Shown here piece by piece: positions 25,809 to 34,231 of a stretch of 64,000 nt of DNA (position 1 is its first letter; every line of letters starts with the position of its first letter). The DNA is taken from assembly GCF_024753255.1 (NCBI RefSeq), contig NZ_JANUHA010000018.1:1-64000 (forward strand). Direction: 5' to 3'. The notes beneath the pieces are model-generated. The model did not search any database. It had not been told where the DNA came from and was given only the letters and a program-made list of their open reading frames with translations. The DNA is from Massilia agri. Its GTDB lineage: Bacteria; Pseudomonadota; Gammaproteobacteria; Burkholderiales; Burkholderiaceae_D. A program made the translations under genes and the position numbers.

Positions 25809-26573
25809 ATGAATACCCCCTCTACTTCCCCCACCCGGGCGCGCCTGCATCCCCTGATGATCCTTGCGGCGCTCGCGGTCGTCCTGTTCTGCCTGGTGGG
25901 CACGGCCGCCATCCTCGGCTGGATCCCGACCTCGACCGGCGGCACCGCCGAGCGGCAGCTGAGCGAAGCCGACCGCCTTGCCCTGGCCGCCACCCTGCCG
26001 CAGGGCGGCGTGCAGCCGGCGCCGGGCGTGGTCGCTCCGGTCCCTGGCCAGCAACTGGCGCCGGGCTACGCCGAGCCGGCCAATGCCCAGGCCCCGGCCG
26101 TGCCGGCGCAGGCCTATGCCCCGGCCTACCCGGCTGCGGCGGCCACGGCCGCCGCGGCGCCCGTGCGTGAAGAACCGGCGCCCAAGGCAGTCAAGAAAGA
26201 CGTGCAGGTGGCCGCCGCCGACACCGGCCGCAACTGGTGCTCGAACTGCGGCAACGTCGAATCGGTGCGCGAGATCAAGCAGCGCGCGCAAGGTAGCGGC
26301 CTGGGCGCCGCCGGCGGCGCCGTGATCGGCGGCCTGCTGGGCAACCAGATCGGCGACGGCAGCGGCCGCACCATCGCCACCGCGGCCGGCGCCATCGGCG
26401 GCGCCGTGGTCGGCAACCAGGTCGAGGGCAATATGAAGGCCACCACCAGCTACGAGATCCGCGTGCGCCTCGACGACGGCACCCTGCGCACCTTCCGCCA
26501 GAGCAGCCCGCCCGCATGGCGCAGCGGCGACCGCGTGCGCATCGTCAAAGGAAAGCTGCGCTCGGTCGCCTGA
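25809..26573 (+). CDS. Glycine-zipper 2TM protein with N-terminal membrane anchor
   Basis: 254 residues. A single transmembrane helix (about 17-38, ending in AILGWIP), an Ala/Pro-rich periplasmic linker (60-130), a Cys pair in WCSNCGNV (about 147-154), then the glycine zipper (GAAGGAVIGGLLGNQIGDGS, GAIGGAVVGNQVE) and the C-terminal beta domain YEIRVRLDDGTLRTF to GDRVRIVKGKL. Related to the 17139 lipoprotein but inner-membrane anchored. The ATG at 25809 follows AAAGGA. Followed by a strong terminator. Confidence 0.88.
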   Translation: MNTPSTSPTRARLHPLMILAALAVVLFCLVGTAAILGWIPTSTGGTAERQLSEADRLALAATLPQGGVQPAPGVVAPVPGQQLAPGYAEPANAQAPAVPAQAYAPAYPAAAATAAAAPVREEPAPKAVKKDVQVAAADTGRNWCSNCGNVESVREIKQRAQGSGLGAAGGAVIGGLLGNQIGDGSGRTIATAAGAIGGAVVGNQVEGNMKATTSYEIRVRLDDGTLRTFRQSSPPAWRSGDRVRIVKGKLRSVA

Positions 26574-26592
26574 TTCCACATCAACGTGGTCG

Positions 26593-26624
26593 AAAGCCGG
26601 GATGCCGCAAGGATCCCGGCTTTT
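26593..26624 (+). terminator. Terminator of the glycine-zipper gene
   Basis: AAAGCCGGGAT/ATCCCGGCTTT, an 11-bp stem followed by a T-rich stretch, 20 bp after the stop. Confidence 0.9.
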
Positions 26625-26651
26625 ATTTCTTCTGAATATTTTTCTTAATAG

Positions 26652-26669
26652 CAATGTGCGGCAGCGCAC
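26652..26669. promoter_or_regulatory. Motif shared with the AsmA promoter region
   Basis: CAATGTGCGGCAGCGCAC contains an exact reverse complement of 21821-21834 and a GTGCG-GCAG-CGCAC inverted repeat. It lies about 90 bp before the small membrane-protein gene at 26757. Confidence 0.35.
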
Positions 26670-26756
26670 GGAACAATGGATGAGCTAACCCGACAATGGA
26701 CTCACGCTGCGAGGCGTGTGCGATTCGGATAAAAACCATTCAAGGGGGAACGCATC

Positions 26757-26984
26757 ATGAACAGCATGGCATGGATCGGCATCATCGTCTGGGGTGTGGT
26801 CGTGGCGGCTTTCGGCCTGTTGTCGGCCCATCCGCCGGGAGAAGCGTCGGCGACGGGCCTGCAGCCGCAGGACGTCGTCTTCCTGGTGGCGGGCGGCCTG
26901 CTCACCTGCCTGATCGGCGTGACCGGCCTGCTCGGCTTCATGGGCTGGATCCCGGGCATCAAGAAGGACGGCGCCAAGGCCTGA
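26757..26984 (+). CDS. Small two-helix membrane protein
   Basis: 75 residues: two hydrophobic helices (about 5-24 and 39-64) linked by a short loop HPPGEASATGLQPQD, then a Lys-rich end. GGGGGAACGC precedes the ATG. No family recognised. The repeated promoter motif upstream links it to the envelope-stress set. Confidence 0.65.
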   Translation: MNSMAWIGIIVWGVVVAAFGLLSAHPPGEASATGLQPQDVVFLVAGGLLTCLIGVTGLLGFMGWIPGIKKDGAKA

Positions 26985-27081
26985 AACCCGGGATACGTAC
27001 GCCATCGTACAGAGACCGGCGCCACGGATGGGCATACTGGAATCACGACGCAAACGATGCGTGCTTCCAGTGAGGTGAAAC

Positions 27082-27228
27082 ATGTTGTATACAATCGCTG
27101 TCATCCTGATCGTCCTGTGGCTGCTCGGCCTGGTGACCTCGTACACCATCGGTGGCTTCATCCACATCCTGCTGGTCGTTGCCGTGATCATGATCCTGGT
27201 GCGCCTGATCAGCGGACGCGGCATATAG
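27082..27228 (+). CDS. Lmo0937-family (DUF5670) small membrane protein
   Basis: 48 residues, almost entirely hydrophobic: MLYTIAVILIVLWLLGL, then TSYTIGGFIHILLVV and a basic end RLISGRGI. This pattern, including the GGFIHILLV motif, is the Lmo0937/DUF5670 family, stress-associated in many bacteria. GAGGTG lies six bases before the ATG. A near-perfect 11-bp hairpin (27037-27047 with 27060-27070) sits just upstream and could affect initiation. Confidence 0.85.
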   Translation: MLYTIAVILIVLWLLGLVTSYTIGGFIHILLVVAVIMILVRLISGRGI

Positions 27229-27263
27229 CCTTGTAAGCCCTTGCAGTACGCAGTACCATCCCG

Positions 27264-27318
27264 ATCCGTTTCGCAGTCGCGCCCACATCGACGGGGTGCG
27301 ATTCCGAAACGGATTTTT
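27264..27318 (+). terminator. Terminator-like hairpin before OmpA lipoprotein gene
   Basis: ATCCGTTTCG and CGAAACGGAT form a 10-bp stem enclosing about 31 nt, followed by TTTTTCG. It may end transcription from the Lmo0937 gene; it lies only about 20 nt before the next start and could equally be a leader attenuator. Confidence 0.6.
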
Positions 27319-27336
27319 CGATTCAAGGAGAACACC

Positions 27337-28005
27337 ATGCATAAGAAACTGACCAAGACCGCGGCCGCCATGGCCCTCGTCGCCTTCACCGCAACCGGCT
27401 GCGCCGACATGAGCGCGACCCAGCGCGGCACCGCGCAAGGCGCGGGCATCGGCGCCGCCCTGGGCGGCGTCATCGGCGCCACCACCAGCGGCGGCGGCAG
27501 CGGCCGCGCCACCCGCGGCGCCGTGATCGGCGGCGCCCTCGGCGCCGTGGCCGGCAACATCTGGTCCAAGCGCATGGAAGCGCAACGCCAGGCCATGGAA
27601 CAGGCCACCCAGGGCACCGGCGTGCAGGTCAGCCAGACCGCCGACAACCGCCTGAAGCTGGAGATCCCGAGCGACATCTCGTTCGACACCGGCCGCTCTG
27701 ACATCAAGGGCAACTTCCAGCCCGTGCTGAACCGCTTCGCCCAGACGCTCAATGAAAACCCGGCCACCACCGTGACCATCATCGGCCACACCGACAACAC
27801 GGGCACCGACGAGATCAACCAGCCGCTGTCGGTCGACCGCGCCTCGCGCACCCGCGACTACCTGGCGGGCCGCGGCGTCAACCCGAACCGCATCACCATC
27901 GAAGGCCGCGGCTCGCGCGAGCCGATCGCCTCGAACGCCGACGCGAACAGCCGCGCCCGCAACCGCCGCGTCGAGATCTACGTGGCGGAACGCGCCCAAG
28001 GCTGA
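27337..28005 (+). CDS. OmpA-family lipoprotein (YiaD-like)
   Basis: 222 residues. Lipobox ATGC near residue 20, glycine-zipper segment (about 32-70; GAGIGAALGGVIGATTSGG), then an OmpA domain (about 105-218) with SFDTGRSDIKGNFQPVLN, IIGHTDNTGTDEINQPLS and RNRRVEIYV. This matches the E. coli YiaD arrangement, an outer-membrane lipoprotein that holds peptidoglycan. AAGGAGAAC precedes the ATG at 27337. Followed by a strong terminator. Confidence 0.93.
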   Translation: MHKKLTKTAAAMALVAFTATGCADMSATQRGTAQGAGIGAALGGVIGATTSGGGSGRATRGAVIGGALGAVAGNIWSKRMEAQRQAMEQATQGTGVQVSQTADNRLKLEIPSDISFDTGRSDIKGNFQPVLNRFAQTLNENPATTVTIIGHTDNTGTDEINQPLSVDRASRTRDYLAGRGVNPNRITIEGRGSREPIASNADANSRARNRRVEIYVAERAQG

Positions 28006-28027
28006 TTCCCTCTGCGCTGTCCGCGAA

Positions 28028-28058
28028 ACCGCCCGGCCTTTGCCGGGCGGTTTTTTTT
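28028..28058 (+). terminator. Terminator of the YiaD-like gene
   Basis: ACCGCCCGGC-CTTT-GCCGGGCGGT with eight T. Confidence 0.93.
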
Positions 28059-28110
28059 CGTCGCGCACATCGCGCGCTGATGCGCGGGCATCTTCGCTAT
28101 AGTCGGCTCC

Positions 28111-28689
28111 ATGGAAAAGAACGATCCGATCCGCATCGTCGGCGAAGAAATCCTGTCCGACGACTATGCGCCGCTCAAGAAAGTCAGCTACGAACAGCGT
28201 CGGCGCGACGGCAGCTGGCAGCGCCAGCAGCGCGAGGTCTACGCCAACGCCGGCGGCGCCGCCGTGCTGCTCCACGACCCCACCCGCCGCACCGTGCTGC
28301 TGACGCGCCAGTTCCGCATCGGAGCGCGCCTCGCCGGCATTGACGCCTTCGTGATCGAGGTGCCGGCGGGGATGCTCGACGATGCGAGCCCGGACCAGCG
28401 CGTGCGTGCGGAGCTGTGCGAAGAGACGGGCTATCGCGCGAAGGAGGTGCGCAAGGTGCTGGCGTTCATGCCGAATCCTTCGTCGCTGACCGAGATCGTG
28501 CATTGCTACCTTGGCGAGTACGAGCGGGGCGACAAGCAGGGCGAAGGCGGCGGGAAGGAGGAGGAAGGCGAGGATATCGAGGTGCTGGAGATCGATGTCG
28601 ACGAGGCCTTCAGGATGGTCGAAGACGGGCGGATTGTCGATGCGAAAACGGTGATTCTGCTGCAGCGCCTGCAGCAGGAGCTTTCGTAG
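28111..28689 (+). CDS. nudK: NUDIX hydrolase, NudK type
   Basis: 192 residues, aligning along its length with E. coli NudK (GDP-mannose pyrophosphatase): ILSDDYAPLKKVSYE, the REVYANAGGAAVLL segment, RQFRIGAR, and the tail GEDIEVLEIDVDEAFRMV. The Nudix box runs from GMLDDASPDQRV to RAELCEETGY; the first Glu of the box is Ser here, while the essential EE pair is present. Hydrolyses nucleotide sugars to sugar phosphate and NMP. Its TAG stop (28687-28689) lies in the tip of repeat copy 4. Confidence 0.9.
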   Translation: MEKNDPIRIVGEEILSDDYAPLKKVSYEQRRRDGSWQRQQREVYANAGGAAVLLHDPTRRTVLLTRQFRIGARLAGIDAFVIEVPAGMLDDASPDQRVRAELCEETGYRAKEVRKVLAFMPNPSSLTEIVHCYLGEYERGDKQGEGGGKEEEGEDIEVLEIDVDEAFRMVEDGRIVDAKTVILLQRLQQELS

Positions 28690-28791
28690 GGTGGTCGGCT
28701 CTGCCGACCGCGCGTTCGACTCCCCTACGATCAGGCGAAACGCTGTGCAAAGTCGGTTTGAACGCGCGGTCGGCGAAGCCGACCACCTTAC
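28686..28791. repeat. Dispersed palindromic repeat, copy 4
   Basis: Left hairpin GTAGGGTGGTCGGCTCTGCC to GACCGCGCGTTCGAC, a centre of about 37 bp, then TTTGAACGCGCGGTCGGC and right hairpin GAAGCCGACCACCTTAC. Cleanest complete copy (106 bp). Between convergent nudK and aminotransferase genes; the left GTAG holds the nudK stop. Confidence 0.88.
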
Positions 28792-28793
28792 GT

Positions 28794-29630
28794 TCAGCTG
28801 GCTTCGGTAAAGGCCAGGTACAACTCACGCGCACGGCGCGCCACCGGTCCGGCTTCCAGCGTACGGTCTTCATAACGCGTGCACGGCGTCACCTTGCCGT
28901 AGTTCCCGGTGCTGAAGATCTCGCGCGCGGTACGCAGTTCTTCCGGCGCCACCGTGCGCTCTTCCACGTGCACACCTTCGGAGGCCAGCAGCGCGATCAC
29001 GCGCGCACGGGTAATCCCCGCCAGGAAGGTGCCGTTCAGCCTGGGCGTCACCACCGCCCCGTCCTCGGCCACGATGAACAGGTTCGAGGCCGCGAACTCC
29101 GCCACATTGCCATCCGCATCGAGCAGGATCGCCTGGTCGAAACCGCGTGCTTGCGCTTCGCGCATGGCGCGGGTCGAGTTGGCGTACAGGGCCGAGGCCT
29201 TGGCGTCGGTCGGCGCCATGGTCGGCTGCGGGCGCAGCATGGTCGACAGGCAGGCCGAGAAGCCGGCGAACGGCGGCAGCGGCGCGTCGAACAGGGTCAG
29301 GGCGAACTGGCTGCTTTCCGCCACCGGGATCAGGAAACCCTCGGTGCCGAAGACCAGCGGGCGGATGTAGAGTTCGGCGTCCGCCGGGAACTTCGCCACG
29401 CCTGCGCGCACCAGGGCTTCCATCTCGTCCACGCTCAAGGGGCAGCGCAGGCCCAGCTTTTCGCTTGATGCAATCACGCGCTCCAGGTGCGGGCGCAGGT
29501 CCGGCAGCTTGCCGCGCAGCGCGCGGGCGCCGTCGAAGACGGACGAGCCCAGCCACAGGCTGTGGTCCATGGCGCCATAGAGCGGCACATTACCTTCAGT
29601 CCATTGGCCGTTGTAATAAGTCAGATACAT
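28794..29630 (-). CDS. Class IV aminotransferase (branched-chain type)
   Basis: 278 residues. PLP-dependent fold type IV: N-terminal YYNGQWTEGNVPLYG and DGARALRG, the PLP Lys in APTDAKASALYANS (about 152-165), and ILLDADGNVAEFAASNLFIV with LAGITRARVIALL. Similar to IlvE-like and D-amino-acid transaminases. The upstream extension to 29651 lacks support; the ATG at 29630 follows GGGGAT. Not with other amino-acid genes, so the preferred substrate is uncertain. Confidence 0.87.
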   Translation of the reverse strand: MYLTYYNGQWTEGNVPLYGAMDHSLWLGSSVFDGARALRGKLPDLRPHLERVIASSEKLGLRCPLSVDEMEALVRAGVAKFPADAELYIRPLVFGTEGFLIPVAESSQFALTLFDAPLPPFAGFSACLSTMLRPQPTMAPTDAKASALYANSTRAMREAQARGFDQAILLDADGNVAEFAASNLFIVAEDGAVVTPRLNGTFLAGITRARVIALLASEGVHVEERTVAPEELRTAREIFSTGNYGKVTPCTRYEDRTLEAGPVARRARELYLAFTEAS

Positions 29631-29780
29631 CGCATCCCCATTTCTTGTCACGAAACATCGTAGTGTAGCGCGGATGCGTGACCCGGATGTGTTGACGCCA
29701 GCCAGTGGCCATTGTTCGGTGGCGAACCATGTTTCCTCCCCGCCTCGCGTACACTAGGGCTTTCCAAGCAAACGCTGCCC

Positions 29781-31874
29781 ATGCTCGCCATCCTCGAACG
29801 CATCGATCCCGATAGCGACCGGATCGACCTCCTGGTCGACCTGGTCGATTGCCTGCGCCCGCGCCCGCGCTGGGTCTGGCAACAAGCGGACGATCCGGCG
29901 CAAGCGGTGCGCACGCTCTCCCAGCTGCTCAAGGGGAATCCCGCGCAGGCATGGGCGCTGCGCCGCTACATCACCACCCTGCTCGAGAAGCGCCGCCACA
30001 CCAGCCTGTACAGCGACATCGGCATCCTCTCGAACGATGGCTTCGTCACCGAACTGAAGCGCCGCATCGCCTACCGCTTCCTGCCGCCGGCCCTGAACGA
30101 CCTCTACCTGTCCGATGCCCTGAACCAGGTGCTGTACCGCGAAGACGACTACGAATGGATCCGCGCGGTGCCCAGTCCCGACTGGATGGAACTGTTCGAC
30201 GTCATCGCCAACGCGCCGCCGCCCCTTGACGCGACGCCCGACCGCGCCCGCTACGTGACGCTGATGGGCCTGCTGGACGCGATCCGCACCCTGTCCTGCC
30301 GCATCTGCGCCCTGGGCCTGGAGCCGCGCCTGGTGCACAGCTACAGCGAGATCGAGGACTTCGATTCGCCCTTCCTGATGCAGAACATCGAGGTCAACGA
30401 CTACCTCGACGAATACGCGCGCTACCTGGACGGCAAGATTGAGCAGCCCGAGCCCGCGCGCCACCTGCTCGTGATGCTGGACCAGTGCGAGGAGGTGGTG
30501 CTCAAGATCCGCCGTGGCGCCATGTCGAGCGGCACCAGCGTGGCCCTCACCTACCTGCTGGTGGCCCTGCAGCAGAGCATCGACCGCCTGCACAAGCTGC
30601 TCTACCTGGTCGACGTCAGCGGCACCCTGCCCTCGGCGCCCTCGGTCGACCTGGAAGCGATGGCCAGCCGCCAGGAAGGCCTGGTGGCGAGCGACAAGCG
30701 CCTGGCGGCCATCGCCCTGGCCGAGGAGCTGATCGAAGCGCACAACACCAAGTACGAGGTGCGCGGCTTCATGCGCGACAACGTCGACCTGCTGGCGCGC
30801 AACGTCACCGAGAACGCCAGCCGCACCGGCGAGCACTACATCGCCGAGAGCCGGCGCGAGCTGCGCCACATGTTCACCGCCTCCGCCGGCGCCGGTTTCA
30901 TCGTCGGCTTCATGGCGATGTTCAAGATCATGCTGGGCTACCTGCGCACCGCGCCCCTGGTCGAGGCTTTCCTGTTCAGCATGAACTACTCGCTGGGCTT
31001 CATCCTCGTGCACGTGCTGCACTTCACCATCGCGACCAAGCAGCCGGCCATGACGGCCCAGCGCATCGCCGCCTCACTGCAGCGCGCCGACAATGGACGG
31101 GGCCTGGACGTGGACAGCCTGGCCGAACTGGTCAACAAAGTCTTCCGCACCCAGATCGTGGCCGTGGTCGGCAATGTGCTGCTGGCCTTCCCCGTGGCCT
31201 GGGCGATCGCGGTCGGCTACAAGGCCATTAACGGCAGCCACATCGTCGACCCGGCCAAGGCCCACCACCTGCTGCACGACATCGACCCCATCCACAGCCC
31301 TGCCCTGTTCTACGCCGCGATCGCCGGCATCTGGCTGTTCGTGGCCGGCCTGATCTCCGGCTACTACGACAACAAGGCCCTGTACACCCGCATGGGCCAG
31401 CGGGTGCGCCAGCTGCGCGGCCTGCGCCGCCTGCTCGGCGAGGAGCGCCTGGGGCGCTTCGCCGACTACGTCGAGGACAATCTCGGCGGCCTGATGGGTA
31501 ATTTCTTCTTCGGCATCATGCTGGGCATGACCGGCACCGTCGGCTACCTGCTCGGCCTGCCGCTCGACATCCGCCACGTGACCTTCTCCACCGCCAACCT
31601 GGCCACCGCCCTCGTCGGACTGGACTACCGCCTGCCGGTGGAGGCGGTAGTGAACGCCGCCTCGGGCGTGGCGCTGATCGGCGCCGTCAACCTCCTGGTC
31701 AGCTTCGGGCTGGCGCTGTGGGTCGCCATGCGCGCCCGCAAGATCCGTTTCAAGCGCGGCATCCTGCTGGTGCGCGCCATGGGACGGCGCCTGATCGCCT
31801 CGCCGATCGACTTCTTCCTCGGGCCGAAGGACCAGCCCGTCACCATCGGACTCCTCGAGAGGGACACGAAATGA
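29781..31874 (+). CDS. Gcr-type 'site-specific recombinase' membrane protein
   Basis: 697 residues. Long helical cytoplasmic N-terminal half (1-355), then at least six hydrophobic segments (about 365-400, 455-480, 510-540, 570-600, 630-660). This is the COG4389/Gcr family, first annotated as site-specific recombinase. I see no tyrosine or serine recombinase motif, and the membrane topology argues against a DNA enzyme. The start at 29781 is the first ATG with a sensible N terminus. The stop overlaps the next start by ATGA, so they are coupled. Confidence 0.85.
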   Translation: MLAILERIDPDSDRIDLLVDLVDCLRPRPRWVWQQADDPAQAVRTLSQLLKGNPAQAWALRRYITTLLEKRRHTSLYSDIGILSNDGFVTELKRRIAYRFLPPALNDLYLSDALNQVLYREDDYEWIRAVPSPDWMELFDVIANAPPPLDATPDRARYVTLMGLLDAIRTLSCRICALGLEPRLVHSYSEIEDFDSPFLMQNIEVNDYLDEYARYLDGKIEQPEPARHLLVMLDQCEEVVLKIRRGAMSSGTSVALTYLLVALQQSIDRLHKLLYLVDVSGTLPSAPSVDLEAMASRQEGLVASDKRLAAIALAEELIEAHNTKYEVRGFMRDNVDLLARNVTENASRTGEHYIAESRRELRHMFTASAGAGFIVGFMAMFKIMLGYLRTAPLVEAFLFSMNYSLGFILVHVLHFTIATKQPAMTAQRIAASLQRADNGRGLDVDSLAELVNKVFRTQIVAVVGNVLLAFPVAWAIAVGYKAINGSHIVDPAKAHHLLHDIDPIHSPALFYAAIAGIWLFVAGLISGYYDNKALYTRMGQRVRQLRGLRRLLGEERLGRFADYVEDNLGGLMGNFFFGIMLGMTGTVGYLLGLPLDIRHVTFSTANLATALVGLDYRLPVEAVVNAASGVALIGAVNLLVSFGLALWVAMRARKIRFKRGILLVRAMGRRLIASPIDFFLGPKDQPVTIGLLERDTK

Positions 31875-33259
31875 ACAGCAAGCGCTTGCGGACCTTCCTG
31901 GCGTTCTTCGCCTTCGTTTGCGTCGTCGCCTCGTGCAAGACCCTGCCGGACGCGAATACCCTGCCCGACAACCCGGCCAAGGCGACGCCGACAGTGAAGA
32001 CGCCGCGCGGCATGCTCGACAACAAGCAGGCGGCGGCGCTGCTGAAGAAGCGCTGGGCCAACGCCACGCCCGACCTGAAGCAGCTCGCGGTGCTGGAGGA
32101 ACAGGCCACCGGCGCCCCCCTCATCCCGGGCAACAAGGTCACCCTGCTGTTCGACGGCCCCGCCACCATGCGCGAGATGATGGCCGCCGCGCGCGACGCC
32201 AGAACCTCGATCAACCTCGAAACCTATATCTTCGACCAGGACCCGATCGGCCTGCAGTTCGCCGAACTGCTGATGGAAAAGCGCCGCCAGGGCGTGGTCG
32301 TGAACATCATCGCGGATGGCGTCGGAACCCTTGCCACGCCCAAGGAATTCTTCGAACGCCTGCGCGGGGCCGGCATCAACGTCCTGATCTTCAATCCGGT
32401 CAATCCCCTCCAGCGTCCCGGCAACTGGCAGCTGAACAACCGCGACCACCGCAAGATCATGGTCGTCGACGGCAAGGTCGGCTTCACGGGCGGGATCAAC
32501 ATCAGCGAGACCTATGCCAACAGCTCGCTGTTCCGCTCGCGCAAGAAGCCTGCCAGCGTCAACAAGGACGAGGTCGGGTGGCGCGACACCCATATCCGCA
32601 TCGAGGGCCCGGCGGTCGCCGCCCTCCAGTACGCCTTCGTGGACAACTGGGTGCACCAGGACGCCGGCGAATTGCCCCGGGCCGACTACTTCCCGCGCCT
32701 CGCGCCGGCCGGCGACAAGGTGCTGCGGGTGCTGGCGACGTCGCCGGACCGCGATTCCGAGATCTACAAATCGATGATGGTGGCCATGAACGAGGCCAAG
32801 CAATCGATCCACATCACTTCGGCCTACTTCGTGCCGGACCAGCAGATCGTCGACTCGCTGGTGGGCGCGGCGAAGCGTGGCGTGGACGTCAAGCTGGTGC
32901 TGCCGGGGGTGTCGGACCACGACCTCATCAAGTACGCGGGCCAGGCCTTCTACGACCAGCTCTTGGCGGGCGGCGTGAAGATCTACCAGCTGCAGGTGGC
33001 GGTGCTGCATGCGAAGACGGCGGTCATCGACGGCATCTGGTCGACCATCGGTTCGGCGAACATCGACCGGCGCAGCTTCATCCACAACTACGAGCTCAAT
33101 GTCGTGGTGCTGGATCCGGCCTTCGGGCGCGACATGGAAGCGGCGTTCAACGAGGATTTGCGCAGCTCGAAACAGGTGACGCTGGAGCAGTGGCGGGATC
33201 GGCCATGGAAGGACCGCTTGCGCGAGTTCATCGGGCGTTTGGCCGAATACTGGATCTGA
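31871..33259 (+). CDS. Phospholipase D/cardiolipin synthase-family lipoprotein
   Basis: 462 residues. N-terminal signal with lipobox VVASC (about 17-21). Two HKD motifs: HRKIMVVD in NNRDHRKIMVVDGKVGFTGG (about 192-210) and HAKTAVID (about 378-385) followed by STIGSANIDRRS. The fold and order match cardiolipin synthase C/ClsB-like enzymes, which transfer phosphatidyl groups. Translationally coupled to the Gcr gene (ATGA), so the pair probably works together on the envelope. Confidence 0.88.
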   Translation: MNSKRLRTFLAFFAFVCVVASCKTLPDANTLPDNPAKATPTVKTPRGMLDNKQAAALLKKRWANATPDLKQLAVLEEQATGAPLIPGNKVTLLFDGPATMREMMAAARDARTSINLETYIFDQDPIGLQFAELLMEKRRQGVVVNIIADGVGTLATPKEFFERLRGAGINVLIFNPVNPLQRPGNWQLNNRDHRKIMVVDGKVGFTGGINISETYANSSLFRSRKKPASVNKDEVGWRDTHIRIEGPAVAALQYAFVDNWVHQDAGELPRADYFPRLAPAGDKVLRVLATSPDRDSEIYKSMMVAMNEAKQSIHITSAYFVPDQQIVDSLVGAAKRGVDVKLVLPGVSDHDLIKYAGQAFYDQLLAGGVKIYQLQVAVLHAKTAVIDGIWSTIGSANIDRRSFIHNYELNVVVLDPAFGRDMEAAFNEDLRSSKQVTLEQWRDRPWKDRLREFIGRLAEYWI

Positions 33260-33261
33260 TC

Positions 33262-33382
33262 GTAGGGTGGACCGGGCCACGAAAGGCGGCTCTGCCGTCC
33301 GCGCGTTCAACTCCCCTTCGATCCGATGCGCCTTCATTCATCCACTGTTTGAACGCGCGGTCGGCGAAGCCGACCACCCTAC
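33262..33382. repeat. Dispersed palindromic repeat, copy 5
   Basis: Left tip GTAGGGTGGACC followed by GGGCCACGAAAGGCGGC, an insertion also seen in copy 6. Then TCTGCCGTCCGCGCG to TTCAACTCCCC, a centre, TTTGAACGCGCGGTCGGC and GAAGCCGACCACCCTAC. The right CTAC contains the stop codon of the minus-strand phosphoesterase (33379-33381). Between convergent genes. Confidence 0.88.
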
Positions 33383-34215
33383 AAACCCGCGGCCATGAGG
33401 CCGTCGATGTGCGGCGTCCACACATTCCCCGTCCGCATGAATTTTTCCGTCGCCACCAGCGCGAACTCCCCGCGCACCACGTCCCAGCCATAGCGGTCGA
33501 TCTCGACCTTCAAGGGCTCCACCCGCACCACATTGAAGGAGTTCACCTCCCCGCGTCCGCGCGTCGAGGTGGCCGTCCCGGCCTGCACCACCAGCGCCGC
33601 ATACTCGCTGATCTGGTAGCGCGCCGCCGTGCTGCCCGCGTGGCTGGCGTGCATATGCCCCGCCATCAGGATGTCCACGCCCGACTCCGAGAAAGCCTGC
33701 ATGGCCAGCGAACGGCGCCGCACCAGGTCGCGCTCCTCGAAACCGTCGGGCAGGTCGAAGGGATGGTGGGTGACGACGATGCGCGTGATCTCCGGCGACA
33801 GGCCGGCCAGCTGCTCGCGCATGGCGGCAATCTGGCTGCGGCTCACGCGGCCGTCCTTGATCGTGAGCGAGCGCGCCGTGTTCACGCCGAGCACCGCGAT
33901 CTCCTCGTCGGCGTAGAAGGGATCGAGGTCGTCGGTGATGTAGCGCTTGTAGCGCGAAAGCGGCTTCACAAAACGCCGGAACACGTTGTACAGCGAGATG
34001 TCGTGGTTGCCCGGCACGATGATTTGCGGGCCCGGCAGGGTGTCGAGGAAGGCGCGCGCCTCCTCGAACTCTTCCATCTTGGCGCGCTGGGTCAGGTCGC
34101 CCGACACCACCACCACGTCCGGGTCCACGCGTTCGACCAGGGCGCGCAGCGGCGCCAGCAAGGCCTGGTCGACACGGCCGAAATGCAGGTCAGACAGGTG
34201 GACGAGTGTGCGCAT
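33379..34215 (-). CDS. Calcineurin-like metallophosphoesterase
   Basis: 278 residues. All metal-binding motifs are present: DLHFG with Asp9 and His11, GDLTQRA (about 39), GNHD (about 70), THHPFD (about 149) and GHMHASH (about 185). Similar to CpdA-type cyclic-nucleotide phosphodiesterases but not diagnostic. Its TAG stop comes from the tip of repeat copy 5. Upstream start at 34215 has AAGGAGAAAGG. Confidence 0.9.
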   Translation of the reverse strand: MRTLVHLSDLHFGRVDQALLAPLRALVERVDPDVVVVSGDLTQRAKMEEFEEARAFLDTLPGPQIIVPGNHDISLYNVFRRFVKPLSRYKRYITDDLDPFYADEEIAVLGVNTARSLTIKDGRVSRSQIAAMREQLAGLSPEITRIVVTHHPFDLPDGFEERDLVRRRSLAMQAFSESGVDILMAGHMHASHAGSTAARYQISEYAALVVQAGTATSTRGRGEVNSFNVVRVEPLKVEIDRYGWDVVRGEFALVATEKFMRTGNVWTPHIDGLMAAGL

Positions 34216-34231
34216 CCTTTCTCCTTCGGTG

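Noticed and set aside
29781-31874. Gcr gene as evidence for a mobile element
   Set aside because: Despite the family's name I see no recombinase catalytic motif; it is a membrane protein coupled to a phospholipase D gene, and no element ends were found.
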